Assembly: GCF_014640555.1 (NCBI RefSeq)
Contig: NZ_BMHE01000029.1
Span: forward strand, 27,571-91,570
Reading direction: 5' to 3'
Source of the DNA: Paenibacillus marchantiophytorum
GTDB taxonomy: Bacteria > Bacillota > Bacilli > Paenibacillales > NBRC-103111
DNA length: 64,000 nt
Of this stretch, positions 52,339 to 62,178 are shown one piece after another. The translations under genes were made by a program, and so were the position numbers. Positions within the stretch are counted from its first letter, which is position 1. Each line of letters opens with the position of its first letter. The notes under the pieces are model-generated. The model was given only the letters and a program-made list of their open reading frames with translations, did no database searches and had not been told where the DNA came from.

Positions 52339-54447
52339 TTAGCGACCGCCAATTTCGATAGGCAAAGTATTGGATTTACCGACGGTGGTTTCCTTGGAGT
52401 CCTTGACATGGACTTGAATGTCCCAGATGCCGGATTTTAATAAGTTGCCTTCGACTTTTGCCGTAACGCGATGTTCATTTTCCCAGGTGGTTGGCACGTT
52501 TTTGCCATTCAGGGTCACGGAGCCAAGCGGCGGCAAATTATTTCCGCTCACGGTTAAAGTAACACTGGATTTACCGGATAAATCTAGGCTATCCGCTTCT
52601 ACTTTATCGAGTGTAATCGGGCCAAATCCGAGCATATACTTGGAATTAATAATGGGTACTTTATAGTCTTTGTATGCATGTCGTTCCCCGAACATAATGT
52701 CATATTGCAAAGTATCGTAATCTTTGAGATCCTGCTCATTGATATGCATCGCCTCATAATAATCTTTGGGCGGGATGACAGGGATTTTCTTGGAAAGCTG
52801 GCTTAAGAAATCGGTATAATAGCTGCCTTGCTGTTTGGACAATTCAATCAGATAAGGACCTAAGAAGGAAGGACTGATATTCAATGTATCCTTGCGTTCG
52901 TCAAAATTATTCCAAATGACAAGCGGAACACTGTACATTTTTTTGAGAAAATCAGGATCGTCTTTGCCGCTAATATATTTCGTATCCATGTAAGTGGCAT
53001 AATCATCGCCCAAGGCTGGAAGATGATCTCCCCAGAAAGCGATAATCGTAGGCTCATTCTTCTTCTCGTAGTACTCGACTAGTTCTTTCAACATGTTGTC
53101 CGAAGCATTGATGCCTTGCGCCAGCGTCTCAAGCATACCTCGCGAAGAAGCTGACATATCACCGGAAACGTCAAAATTGTTCTTGGGAAACTTGCCCGGG
53201 TAGAAATGAAAATGATTTTCCATCGTGTTGGCAAAGATGAAATCCGGACCTTCGCTAAGTTCCGTAGCATGAATAATGTTGGCTGCGACTTCGTGATCCG
53301 CGATATACGGACCTGAATAGTTGGGTTTAAAATATTCTATCGGAATATATTTCGAAAAGCCAAAATCCTTGTAAATGCGATTGCTGTTAAAGTACCAATT
53401 ATAGAAAGGACTGATCGCTGTTGATGTGTACCCTTGTCTTGCGTAAATACTAGCTAAGGAATCGACTTCATTCGTAATGAACTGATTGTAAGCAATAGAA
53501 CCTTGCGGCAAGAACCGCATGGAATTTCCGGTTAACACCTCAAACTCCACATTCGCTGTACCTCCGCCATATTGGGGGGAGAGCATGGTGCCGCTCGTCC
53601 CTTGCTGTTGCAGCTTATGGAAGAAGGGAATCGGATCTTTACTAAAGGTAGCCCCTTTAATTACTGTAGGATCCCAGAAAGCCTCGCTTAGCACGACAAT
53701 CACGTTTGGTTTGATTGGTGTATTGGAATCTCCGGCTTTAATCGGCTTGGGCGTTTGACTAACGATAGCTTCTACGGCTTTGTCGTCATACCCCTCACGT
53801 TTATCATTCAACATCGACTTCGTATTGAGGACAGTAGCCAATGCATAGCCATTCGTTGTTGTATTCTCAACTTGGTTCCAGACGGACGCTTGGATGCCGA
53901 ACCATTTCTGAATGGGAAGCGGCGCATCCGTATAGACCGCGGCGAGCATTGCTAGCCCAATGACAGCCAAAATTCCTCGTTCTTTTAGCGCTACTTTCTT
54001 CATAAATAAGGTTGTGCGGTATAACAGGAAATAGCTGCTGGCCACGAAAAGTAGCAAAATAAATAAAATATTGAAACTTAAAATATTGGAAATATATTTC
54101 ACCATATCGGAAGCTTCACCGGCTAGAACAATGTCCCATGGTGTCAAAGGGACGCCGAGAATCTTTAGTTTAATCCCACTTATCAAAGCTAAGATAAGCA
54201 GAAAAGCAGCTATAATCCAATAGGCAATGCGTGTGCGACCAATTATCGCGATGAATAGGAGCACCAAACTGAGAACGATCCATTCATTAAAAAGGAGCTC
54301 AAGCACATGCTTATAACTCCAAGTGAGCGTTTCTATATATTGCCCGCGGCTCAGTATTTCCATAATGATTACTGGGATAAAAGCAAGCAAGACTAGCGGC
54401 CACCGTTGCCTAATCAAAAGCAAAAAGCGATCAAGTTGAGTTTTCAT
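52339..54447 (-). CDS. LtaS-like sulfatase-fold phosphoglycerol transferase, first paralogue
   Basis: 702 residues. Five transmembrane helices in the first 185 residues, then an extracellular alkaline-phosphatase/sulfatase domain: IVVLSEAFWDPT (metal Glu), SPQYGGGTANVEFEVLTGNS (nucleophile Thr), NTMENHFHFYPG and FWGDHLPALGDDY (metal Asp-His). Unlike LtaS, the last 90 residues form an extra beta-rich module with an IPT/Ig-like look (SVTLTVSGNNLPPLGSVTLNGK). Likely transfers glycerol-phosphate or modifies an envelope polymer. A paralogue with the same tail lies at 60076. Confidence 0.9.
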   Translation of the reverse strand: MKTQLDRFLLLIRQRWPLVLLAFIPVIIMEILSRGQYIETLTWSYKHVLELLFNEWIVLSLVLLFIAIIGRTRIAYWIIAAFLLILALISGIKLKILGVPLTPWDIVLAGEASDMVKYISNILSFNILFILLLFVASSYFLLYRTTLFMKKVALKERGILAVIGLAMLAAVYTDAPLPIQKWFGIQASVWNQVENTTTNGYALATVLNTKSMLNDKREGYDDKAVEAIVSQTPKPIKAGDSNTPIKPNVIVVLSEAFWDPTVIKGATFSKDPIPFFHKLQQQGTSGTMLSPQYGGGTANVEFEVLTGNSMRFLPQGSIAYNQFITNEVDSLASIYARQGYTSTAISPFYNWYFNSNRIYKDFGFSKYIPIEYFKPNYSGPYIADHEVAANIIHATELSEGPDFIFANTMENHFHFYPGKFPKNNFDVSGDMSASSRGMLETLAQGINASDNMLKELVEYYEKKNEPTIIAFWGDHLPALGDDYATYMDTKYISGKDDPDFLKKMYSVPLVIWNNFDERKDTLNISPSFLGPYLIELSKQQGSYYTDFLSQLSKKIPVIPPKDYYEAMHINEQDLKDYDTLQYDIMFGERHAYKDYKVPIINSKYMLGFGPITLDKVEADSLDLSGKSSVTLTVSGNNLPPLGSVTLNGKNVPTTWENEHRVTAKVEGNLLKSGIWDIQVHVKDSKETTVGKSNTLPIEIGGR

Positions 54448-54622
54448 AGATTCTCCTGTTATTGAGGATTAAGAAATTGTAAATGACAACTGACATTATA
54501 CCATGCGTGGCTGCAATATTCGATGGCAGAATATCTAACAATTTTTATAAGATTCGGAGATTGAAAAGCATCGTAATAGGGAGGAAATTGCGAGGTTTGT
54601 CGAGAAATAGGGAGATAGAGAA

Positions 54623-55549
54623 ATGAAACGGAGGGGATTCGCCTTGGCCACTGAACAAGTGCAATATCAGAAGAAAGCCGCGATGCCGACGCAGCATCGA
54701 AGAATGACCAAAAGCACCCTATTGCGCCGAAGTGTTTTCTTGTTTATTGGTGCTGCTTTAATGTCCGTGGGACTGGAGATTTTCCTGGTTCCCAACAAAA
54801 TTATTGACGGAGGCATTACCGGGATATCGATCATTTTGTCGTATCTAACCCATTGGCAAGTCGGGATATTTTTGACAACCTTGAACATCCCTTTCTTGTT
54901 TATCGGCTACAAAATGATTGGCAAAACGTTTGCCCTTTCGACATTTTTCGCGATATTGGTCATGTCGATTGGAACGGCGCTGCTGCATCCTGTCAAAGAG
55001 CTGACGAATGATCCATTGCTCGCGGCTGTATTCGGAGGGATTATACTAGGGATCGGCGTAGGAATGGTCATCAGGTTCGGGGGCTCGCTGGACGGGACCG
55101 AAATCATTGCTATTCTGGTTTCCAAGAAGCTGCCCTTTTCAGTAGGCGAAATTGTGATGTTTTTCAACTTATTCATTCTTGGCAGTGCGGGCTTTGTTTA
55201 CAGTTGGGACCGTGCGATGTATTCATTAATTGCTTATTTCATTGCTTATAAAATGATTGATGTGACGATAGAAGGGTTCGATGAGTCCAAATCCGTCTGG
55301 ATTATCAGTGATCGTTTCAGACAAATAGGGGAAGCTATCCTAGACAGGCTGGGACGCGGAGTGACCTATCTCGAAGGGGAAGGCGGGTTCACAGGAGAGG
55401 ACAAGAAAGTGATCTTTTGTGTTATTACGCGGCTGGAAGAGGCTAAATTAAAGTCCATCGTGGATGAGCTCGATCCGAAGGCATTCCTTGCCGTCGGCAA
55501 TATCCACGATGTCAAAGGCGGACGCTTCAAGAAGAAGGATATTCACTAA
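54623..55549 (+). CDS. YitT-family membrane protein (DUF161/DUF2179)
   Basis: 308 residues. Five or so hydrophobic segments (SVFLFIGAALMSVGLEIFLVP, GITGISIILSYLTHW, AAVFGGIILGIGVGMVIRFGGSLDGTEI) and a soluble C-terminal DUF2179 domain (KSVWIISDRFRQIGEAILDRLGRGVTYLEGEGGFTGE). Function of the family unknown. ATG at 54623 is used; a TTG at 54644 with GGAGGGG seven bases before it is an equally good start. Confidence 0.9.
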   Translation: MKRRGFALATEQVQYQKKAAMPTQHRRMTKSTLLRRSVFLFIGAALMSVGLEIFLVPNKIIDGGITGISIILSYLTHWQVGIFLTTLNIPFLFIGYKMIGKTFALSTFFAILVMSIGTALLHPVKELTNDPLLAAVFGGIILGIGVGMVIRFGGSLDGTEIIAILVSKKLPFSVGEIVMFFNLFILGSAGFVYSWDRAMYSLIAYFIAYKMIDVTIEGFDESKSVWIISDRFRQIGEAILDRLGRGVTYLEGEGGFTGEDKKVIFCVITRLEEAKLKSIVDELDPKAFLAVGNIHDVKGGRFKKKDIH

Positions 55550-55552
55550 TCC

Positions 55553-56224
55553 TTAATCCTTCTTATCGAATAACCCGAGTTCCCTGATTTTCTGGGCTGC
55601 ATCCTTGCTGCTTGGACTTCCGAGTTTCTTCAAAATATGACCGACATGAATTTTGACCGTTCGCAAGGAGATAAAGAAACGGCTCGCAATCTCCGTTTGT
55701 GTATGTCCTTGATCGATCATCTCCAACACTTGAAGCTCCGTTGGTGTAATCATGTCGCTCACTTCTTTGACCTTGAATTGTTGTTCCAACTTTTTGAGTC
55801 GCCGGAATTCTTCGCGCATTTGCTCGGCAACTGCTGCATTTATGGCGGATTGGCGAGCATGCACGGCGCGAATAATGCCTGGGAGCTCCTCATAGCGGGA
55901 TTTGATTTGATAATCGATTGCGCCTGCCTGGAAAGAGCGGAAGATGAAATCCTTTTCTTCCATGGAAGTAAGCATAATGACTTTAACTCCCCAAGACAGC
56001 ACTGCTTGCTCCGCGAGTCCGATGCCTGCGGGTTCATCCTGCAGCATAATATCCATCAACAAGACGTCAACGCCAGGATCAGCGCTTGTAAATAATTCTC
56101 TGGCTTCCTCAGCGGTAGAGACAGTGCCTACAACAGTCAGATCGGCATGGCGATCGAGATAAGCTTTAAGACCGCGCAGCCAATCCCAATCATCCTCAAC
56201 GATAAAAACGCGAATTGGTTCCAA
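55553..56224 (-). CDS. NarL/LuxR-type response regulator
   Basis: 223 residues. Receiver with VFIVEDDWDWL, phospho-acceptor Asp in VLLMDIML, Thr/Ser switch MLTSMEEKD and Lys in YQIKSR. C-terminal LuxR-type helix-turn-helix ITPTELQVLEMIDQGHTQTEIASRFFISLRTVKIHVGHILKKL. Pairs with the kinase 13 bases upstream. Targets unknown. Confidence 0.92.
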   Translation of the reverse strand: MEPIRVFIVEDDWDWLRGLKAYLDRHADLTVVGTVSTAEEARELFTSADPGVDVLLMDIMLQDEPAGIGLAEQAVLSWGVKVIMLTSMEEKDFIFRSFQAGAIDYQIKSRYEELPGIIRAVHARQSAINAAVAEQMREEFRRLKKLEQQFKVKEVSDMITPTELQVLEMIDQGHTQTEIASRFFISLRTVKIHVGHILKKLGSPSSKDAAQKIRELGLFDKKD

Positions 56225-56237
56225 AGCGGAGACCCCC

Positions 56238-57656
56238 TTATGTCTGTAATCGATTGCTAGGGAAGGTTAGAAAGACGCTGGTTCCTATCCCTAGTTCACT
56301 GCTTAGTTCCAGTGATCCTCCATGCTTCTTCATTACGCTGTAGCAATAGGCGAGACCGAGTCCGAAATTATTGCGACTGCCGCTCTTGGTTGTATAGAAG
56401 GGCTCCAACACTTGCTTGAGCACCGCTTTTTCCATACCTATACCGGAATCTTTGATCTCAATAACTAAATTTTTCTTGGCTTGAAAAGCGCGGATTGTTA
56501 GAGCCCCGCCTTGCGGCATGGCCTCAACCGCATTCATCAGGACATTGGTCAATGTTTCGGCAATTTGAACCTGATCCAAGAGAAGGATTAGGTTGTCGGA
56601 AACATTTTGCTGTACGTTGACCTTGGAGAGATAAGGACCAAGGGGCAGCACAACATCATGGATCAGAACAGCCACATGCACAGGAGTTTCTCTCAGCGGA
56701 AGCTCCTGTGTTTGCTCATGCACCCGCGTTATCATATCGCGGATATGGACGGAGGCATTCATCACTACATCTATGTCCTGGATGAGCTCCGGTTGGTTCG
56801 TTTCTTCCGCATGCTGTTTCATCTTCTCGAGGAATAACCGCATTTTACCGACGTCATTCTTGATGGCGTGATTTAAAATGGCGGTGCCCGAGGTGATGGC
56901 GCGGAGTGTGGAATCCAGCTTGCGGCGCTCGATGAGAAGCCTCATGCCGAGAAAGCCATATTTGAAGAAGATGTAGACGAAGAAAGGGACCATGAAGGCC
57001 AAAATCCAAACGTGATAGACCCACATCCGATAAAAGCCTAAGCTGGGCATCACGTAGTTGAGCACGCCTACGCACATAATCGGTGGGAGCAGGGCCAAAC
57101 AGGTGTAAAAGTGCGTGCGTTTAGAGGCAGGCAATCTTTCTTTTTTTAAGATGATCAGGATGGTTCCAACTAGGATATAAGGAAAGGCCCAAGCAGCAAC
57201 GATAGGGAAAGCAACGGGCATTTCTTCCGTATAGGCAGGTGTGAAAAGCAAGCAAGCCAGGACAGGTACAAGCAGCGCGAAGGGAAGCCAGGTCCGCATA
57301 GCTGCGCTTTGCCAAGGGGCGTTATATTTCAAGGAAAGCATGGCGAATGAATACGGCAAGCCGTAGTAAGAAATTAACGAACAGACCCCCATGAAATGGT
57401 ACAGTAATGAACTGATAGACGGATTAGGCACCGTTTGTTGGATGTAGGGGATGAAGGACTCTGATAACACGGCAGCTAAAGCACCGAATCCTCCCGTAAA
57501 AACAACGGCGCTCATCCAACGCATCGTACTGGATCTAGGATCAACAATGACCAGTCCGAGTGCGATAAGCCATAATGCGAATAATACGAAAAGCATGAGT
57601 CCTCCGACGGTTGCGAGATTATTTCTTCTATTGTGGCATGGCTCTACCATTTGCAC
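56238..57656 (-). CDS. Membrane sensor histidine kinase
   Basis: 472 residues from the GTG at 57656 (AAAGGA seven bases before it); longer frames would overlap the divergent protease gene and lack a ribosome site. About eight hydrophobic segments in residues 10-270, no large outside domain, then a phospho-acceptor helix with ILNHAIKNDVGKMRLFLEKM, and an ATPase domain with NVLMNAVEAMPQGG, DSGIGM and GLGLAYCYSVMKKHGG. Intramembrane-sensing type. Stimulus unknown; the neighbouring envelope genes make a cell-envelope signal plausible. Confidence 0.88.
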   Translation of the reverse strand: MQMVEPCHNRRNNLATVGGLMLFVLFALWLIALGLVIVDPRSSTMRWMSAVVFTGGFGALAAVLSESFIPYIQQTVPNPSISSLLYHFMGVCSLISYYGLPYSFAMLSLKYNAPWQSAAMRTWLPFALLVPVLACLLFTPAYTEEMPVAFPIVAAWAFPYILVGTILIILKKERLPASKRTHFYTCLALLPPIMCVGVLNYVMPSLGFYRMWVYHVWILAFMVPFFVYIFFKYGFLGMRLLIERRKLDSTLRAITSGTAILNHAIKNDVGKMRLFLEKMKQHAEETNQPELIQDIDVVMNASVHIRDMITRVHEQTQELPLRETPVHVAVLIHDVVLPLGPYLSKVNVQQNVSDNLILLLDQVQIAETLTNVLMNAVEAMPQGGALTIRAFQAKKNLVIEIKDSGIGMEKAVLKQVLEPFYTTKSGSRNNFGLGLAYCYSVMKKHGGSLELSSELGIGTSVFLTFPSNRLQT

Positions 57657-57711
57657 AAGAGCATCCTTTTCCAGTGAAGATGGAAGGATATAGGCGATTT
57701 CTCGCGAATAA

Positions 57712-58647
57712 GTGGTGAGAAGGGAGTTGGTTCTCATCGCTGGGAAGAAGTCTACAGCTGTATCTATCTTTAAAATGATCGGGAAAATACTTCTAACCCT
57801 TATTTTCATTGTTGTCATAACCGTGATATTATCAATTGCAGTAGCTGTTATTGTCATTCTTCGACACCCTGGTCAAGAGCTTGGCATGGCTGATGTGGCC
57901 AGTGATGGCTTCTTCGTGAAGGCGGCGTTATGGGCTCAAATAATAGGCTTTATTAGTGGCGTTCTCCTCTCTTATGCAATCTTTGAGCGTCGCAAAGGAT
58001 GGCCGCTTGGTTTACACAGCAGCAAGATCAGCCGTAGGTTTGGTGAGGGCCTATTGACAGGGGCGCTATTAATTTCTGCGAGCACATGTGTGATCTGGTT
58101 GCTAGGCTACATCCTGTTCCACCGCAATCCGTGGTCGTCTTCGCTAGGATTTGAATTGGCAGGAGGTTTCTTACTATTTATCGGAGTTGCGATTAATGAA
58201 GAGCTTTTTGCACGCGGCTACTTGCAAGGGATCGTGAAAGCGCGATTCGGGACGATGGTTGCCGTTACGGTTTCGACACTCGTCTTTGCTTTGATGCATA
58301 GCTTCAATCCTGGTATGTGGAACTCGCCGATGCCGCTCATCAATTTGCTGTTAGCTGGCTTGCTGTTCGGTTTAAGCCGGGAATATTCCGGAGGTTTGTG
58401 GATGCCGATAGGCATGCACCTATCCTGGAATTATTTGCAGGGTTGCGTATTCGGCTTTCAGGTTTCGGGCACGCCAATGCCATCGTTGTTCACATTGAAA
58501 ATGACTTATTCGCCGACTGACTTTCTGATTTCGGGAGGATCTTTTGGGGCGGAAGGCAGTATCGTTACGACGGGTGTGCTGCTTGTGGGCATCGCGGCAA
58601 TCGTCCGATTTTATCGCAGACGATCAGGTTCTATCCATACGAACTAA
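57712..58647 (+). CDS. CPBP (CAAX protease-like) membrane protein
   Basis: 311 residues, about eight hydrophobic segments. CPBP motifs: NEELFARGYL (EExxxR), FALMHSFNPG (FxxxH), HLSWNYLQG (HxxxN). Intramembrane glutamic-type protease family, in Firmicutes often tied to bacteriocin immunity or stress. The GTG start is uncertain; a Met at 57775 could also start the protein. Divergent from the kinase gene by 55 bases; aldose epimerase follows after nine bases. Confidence 0.82.
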   Translation: MVRRELVLIAGKKSTAVSIFKMIGKILLTLIFIVVITVILSIAVAVIVILRHPGQELGMADVASDGFFVKAALWAQIIGFISGVLLSYAIFERRKGWPLGLHSSKISRRFGEGLLTGALLISASTCVIWLLGYILFHRNPWSSSLGFELAGGFLLFIGVAINEELFARGYLQGIVKARFGTMVAVTVSTLVFALMHSFNPGMWNSPMPLINLLLAGLLFGLSREYSGGLWMPIGMHLSWNYLQGCVFGFQVSGTPMPSLFTLKMTYSPTDFLISGGSFGAEGSIVTTGVLLVGIAAIVRFYRRRSGSIHTN

Positions 58648-58656
58648 GGAGGTTTC

Positions 58657-59649
58657 ATGATGATGAATCCATATGAAATAATAACAAGTGAGTGGGAAGG
58701 TGAGTCGACGCTTCGCCTCGTCGACCATGCCGCTGGGGCCGAGGCCGAGATTATCCCGGCCATCGGACTGCATCTGTTCCGCTTCGATGTGCGGAACCAG
58801 TCTTACATCGCGAAGCCGGCCAGCGTGGCCGAGCTTCGCGTCAAGTCTTCTCGCTACGGCGTGCCCATTCTGTTCCCGCCGGGGCGCGTCAAGCAAGCGG
58901 CCTTCCCCTTCGAAGGCCGCGAATACCGGCTCCCAGCTAATCGGGAGCCCGATCATGCCCATGGCGAGCTGCGCGAGCGGCCGTGGAAGGTCGTTGCCAG
59001 CGGCGCGGATGCGGCTGGCGGGGCTTATGTCTCCGCGGAGTTTGATTTCGCGGAGCACCTGGACGTGCTGGCGTATTGGCCGCACGCCGCATGCTTTCGC
59101 TTCACGTACCGTCTGAAGGACGGCACGTTGTCGCTCAGCGGTGAAATCGCCAACCGCAGCGGCAGCACAATGCCGCTCTCGCTTGGATTTCACCCGTACT
59201 TCGCTTTCGCGGAAGGCGAAGCCAGCCGCGTGCGGGTCTTCATCCCCGCAGCGGCAGAATGGCCGCTGAGCGAGGACGGCTACGCGGCAGGGGAACCGAC
59301 TCCGTCGACGCTGACAGCCGCGCTGAAGCAAGGCACGCTCGTTACAGAGCTGCCGAGTTATCCTGGCGGCTCGCAGATGCTAAGTGTCGAGCCAGGGCCG
59401 CAAACTTGCGAGCTTCATTATGAAGCGAGAGCAACGAAGCTCGTATTCAATATGGGAGACAAGTTTCCCATTCATGTCCTTTTTACAGCACCTTGGACGG
59501 AAGCTGTTTCTCTTGAACCCTATACAAGTATCATGAATGTTTTCAATGAGCCGTTTCATCCACAAGTATCTGGCGCCCAAGGGTTATCCGCGGGTGAAAC
59601 CTTCTCGTTTGAGTGGTCGATCCGAATTGAGTCTTACCACGGCTCATAA
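58657..59649 (+). CDS. Aldose 1-epimerase family protein
   Basis: 330 residues, galactose-mutarotase-like beta-sandwich. His near 98 in PDHAHGELRERPW, acid His in LGFHPYFAF, and base Glu in SLEPYTSIMN. Interconverts alpha and beta anomers of a sugar; this COG2017-type subgroup is broad. GGAGG before a run of ATGATG. Roughly 58690-59380 is much richer in GC than the flanks, giving spurious long frames on the other strand. Last 16 bases overlap the convergent YmaF gene. Confidence 0.88.
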   Translation: MMMNPYEIITSEWEGESTLRLVDHAAGAEAEIIPAIGLHLFRFDVRNQSYIAKPASVAELRVKSSRYGVPILFPPGRVKQAAFPFEGREYRLPANREPDHAHGELRERPWKVVASGADAAGGAYVSAEFDFAEHLDVLAYWPHAACFRFTYRLKDGTLSLSGEIANRSGSTMPLSLGFHPYFAFAEGEASRVRVFIPAAAEWPLSEDGYAAGEPTPSTLTAALKQGTLVTELPSYPGGSQMLSVEPGPQTCELHYEARATKLVFNMGDKFPIHVLFTAPWTEAVSLEPYTSIMNVFNEPFHPQVSGAQGLSAGETFSFEWSIRIESYHGS

Positions 59650-59990
59650 CTCATGCCAATAGAAGAGTAGCCACTATAGTTATGTTGATGCAATTCACGG
59701 ATCAAACCGTCATTCTTCGCAGATAGAACCAGCGCGCCTGAGCGGGACGTATTAAAGGCATTCAATTCAACAATGCCATCAAGCAAATGGAAGTGCGTGC
59801 CATCTTGAAGGGCGATAGCAGGGCCTGTGATCCCATAGAAATTATGATAGTGACCGTAGCGAATGCCTGTGATGCCTTGATATTGATGAACATGACAATC
59901 ATAAGCGGTCCCGTTCACGCTGAATGTATAAACCCTTATTAAGTGATGATGATCCAATTCATCTGAGGTTTTGGACTCAAAAAAATGCAC
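59634..59990 (-). CDS. YmaF-family His-rich protein
   Basis: 118 residues, very His- and Tyr-rich: DELDHHHLIRVYTFS, YDCHVHQYQGITGIRYGHYHNFYGITGPA, LHQHNYSGYSSIGMSYEPW. This alternation of H-x-H and Gly-Tyr segments matches the YmaF family of small Bacillales proteins of unknown role, possibly metal-binding. The GTG at 59990 has no ribosome site. The frame stays open with fitting residues (IRYRTPPAHVHFF) up to an ATT codon at about 60017 that has AAAGGGGG eight bases before it, so the true start is unclear. Confidence 0.7.
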   Translation of the reverse strand: MHFFESKTSDELDHHHLIRVYTFSVNGTAYDCHVHQYQGITGIRYGHYHNFYGITGPAIALQDGTHFHLLDGIVELNAFNTSRSGALVLSAKNDGLIRELHQHNYSGYSSIGMSYEPW

Positions 59991-60020
59991 ATGCGCAGGC
60001 GGCGTGCGATAGCGAATGGC

Positions 60021-60075
60021 AAAAACCCCCTTTGGAAACAGGATATGATTTCATCCTATTCCTAAGGGGGTTTTG
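60021..60075 (-). terminator. Terminator of the second LtaS-like gene
   Basis: On the minus strand ACCCCCTTAGGAATAGGAT, loop, ATATCC-GTTTCC region, AAAGGGGGT followed by TTTTG. It lies directly between the LtaS-like gene and the YmaF gene; its GGGGG arm doubles as a possible ribosome site for the latter. Confidence 0.8.
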
Positions 60076-62178
60076 TCATGACGCAGGAAGCGGGTAAAAG
60101 TTGGATTGACCAATCTTCATTTTTTTATCATCATAGATGCGAACCTCAACTTGATGGGTTTTGTCAGCTGCTAGATGAGGATTAGCCGCATCAGATAAGT
60201 CAACGTAGAGCGTATCCTCACCGTCAAAATTTGATTTGAAGGATTGTCCGTCAATATAGACGTTGCATGAGGAATAGAAAGGTGTTCCGGTTACTTTAAG
60301 GGTATGTTCGCTGCGCAGCACTTTCGTTATAACAGGATCGCCATAACCTAGGACATAGGTAGGCTGGACAATGGTATCTTTGAATCCTTTGGCTTCATAC
60401 CCATAGCGGCTGCCGAACAAGTTGTCGTATTGCAGCAACTCATAATTTGCAAGTTCGGATTCTTTGATTCCATACGAAGCCCACATTTCACTTGGCGGGA
60501 TGACCGGTATGTTTTGCGACAACCCGTAGAGATAGTCTGTATAATAGCTTCCTTGGATGCCAGCCATATGAAGTAGTTTGGGGCCGAGGAAGGAAGGACT
60601 CAACTTGAGATCCCGTTTCTCTTGATCGGCTGGCAGGAAATTGTTCCAAATAAGAAATGGCGTGTAATGCGTTTTTGTATATAAATCAGGATCGTTAGGA
60701 AGCACATATTTGGCATCTCTGTAAACCTTATAGTCGTCTTCAAAGAACGGGAAATGATCTCCGAAAAAGAGAATAATCGTTGGCTCATCTTTTTTGGAAT
60801 AGTAGTCCACAAGAGATTGCAGCGCCTTGTCAGTGCCCGAAATTCCCTGAGCATACGTTTCCAGAATACCTTTGGATTCCGAAGAAATATTTCCGGTAAC
60901 AGTAATCGTGTTTTGAGCGAATTTCCCTGGCTTATACGGATGATGATTTTCCATGGTATTCGCAAAAACGAAATCAGGACCTGAACTTTTCTCAGTTTCC
61001 TCGATAATTTTTTTCACAACAGCCCGATCGGCATAATTAGGCCCTTCAAAATCATTGGGGAAAAATTCGCTTGCGATAAAACGCGAGAAGCCAAAATGCT
61101 TATATACTTTTCTGCTGTCAAAAAAATAACTGAAGAAGGGATTTATTGACGTAGCCGTATATCCTTGCCTTGTTGCAATGCTGGCTAACGAGTCCACGCC
61201 GTGGTTCAAGTATTGAATATACGGCAATATTTTATCGGGAGATTGACCGAAAAAACGCATGGAATTACCGGACAATACCTCAAACTCAACATTGGCAGTA
61301 CTGCCTCCGAATTGCGGTGACAACATGTATCCGCTAGTAAATGTTTTTTGCAGTTTGTGCAGATTTGGAATAGGATCACGGCTAAATGTAATAGTACTCA
61401 TTTGCGTCGGATCCATAAAAGATTCTCCCAACATGACAATGATATTTGGCTTTTTATCACTGGCAACTTTGTTTTCTGGAATCTGAGCTAGAATGGAATT
61501 AATAGCTTTTTTACTGTAGCCAGCTGGTTTGGACAAATTCAGAAAACCTAACATTTTGACAGATGAATAGAGGTATCCATTCTCGTCATAGGTAATCGTT
61601 TGATCCCAAGGAACAGTATATATCCCATATAGATTCATGAAAGGAATAGGCTTGTCCATATAAAGACTAACTGCCAAAACAATTGCAATAACCCCGTACA
61701 CACCCCGTTCAATCCAAGTAAATGCGATGCTTTTTTTAAGAATCGACGTCAAATAAAACAACAGAGCAACGATCAATAAAAATGCCAGTATAGTTCCCAT
61801 AATGTTAATCGATAAAAATCCTTTTAAAAACGCCCTGTACGCCATGATTTGATTATTAAAAAATAGGTCCCAAGGATAGTAAGGGGCACCGATCGCTTTT
61901 AATTTACTCCCGCTTATTGCAGCTAATGGAAGCAATACAATACAAAGAAGCCAGAAAGATAAGCGGTAACGGCCAGTTACAGCTATGAGAAATAAATACA
62001 AAGTTCCCACGACCAAATAAGCTAGAACCATCGATAGCGGGTGGCTCATTACCCATCTATGAAGCTCAACATAAGATCCTCTTTCCAAATATTCGACTAG
62101 TCCCATTAAGAGAAATGGCAAAACAACAATCAAAATGCGAGAAGGCAGATGCTTTAGTGCTTGCAAAAAAGTAGACAT
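60076..62178 (-). CDS. LtaS-like sulfatase-fold phosphoglycerol transferase, second paralogue
   Basis: 700 residues, same plan as the protein at 52339: five N-terminal membrane helices, then extracellular catalytic domain with IVMLGESFMDPT, SPQFGGSTANVEFEVLSGNS (nucleophile Thr), NTMENHHPYKPG and FFGDHFPFFEDDY, and an extra C-terminal beta module (LKVTGTPFYSSCNVYIDGQSF). The extended motif identity shows recent common origin within the genome or genus. Two such enzymes within 8 kb imply division of labour in making or modifying a polyglycerol-phosphate-type polymer. Confidence 0.9.
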   Translation of the reverse strand: MSTFLQALKHLPSRILIVVLPFLLMGLVEYLERGSYVELHRWVMSHPLSMVLAYLVVGTLYLFLIAVTGRYRLSFWLLCIVLLPLAAISGSKLKAIGAPYYPWDLFFNNQIMAYRAFLKGFLSINIMGTILAFLLIVALLFYLTSILKKSIAFTWIERGVYGVIAIVLAVSLYMDKPIPFMNLYGIYTVPWDQTITYDENGYLYSSVKMLGFLNLSKPAGYSKKAINSILAQIPENKVASDKKPNIIVMLGESFMDPTQMSTITFSRDPIPNLHKLQKTFTSGYMLSPQFGGSTANVEFEVLSGNSMRFFGQSPDKILPYIQYLNHGVDSLASIATRQGYTATSINPFFSYFFDSRKVYKHFGFSRFIASEFFPNDFEGPNYADRAVVKKIIEETEKSSGPDFVFANTMENHHPYKPGKFAQNTITVTGNISSESKGILETYAQGISGTDKALQSLVDYYSKKDEPTIILFFGDHFPFFEDDYKVYRDAKYVLPNDPDLYTKTHYTPFLIWNNFLPADQEKRDLKLSPSFLGPKLLHMAGIQGSYYTDYLYGLSQNIPVIPPSEMWASYGIKESELANYELLQYDNLFGSRYGYEAKGFKDTIVQPTYVLGYGDPVITKVLRSEHTLKVTGTPFYSSCNVYIDGQSFKSNFDGEDTLYVDLSDAANPHLAADKTHQVEVRIYDDKKMKIGQSNFYPLPAS

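Noticed and set aside
57657..57857. N-terminal extension of the histidine kinase
   Set aside because: It would overlap the divergent CPBP gene by about 145 bases, has no ribosome site, and reads as non-conserved sequence before the first membrane helix.
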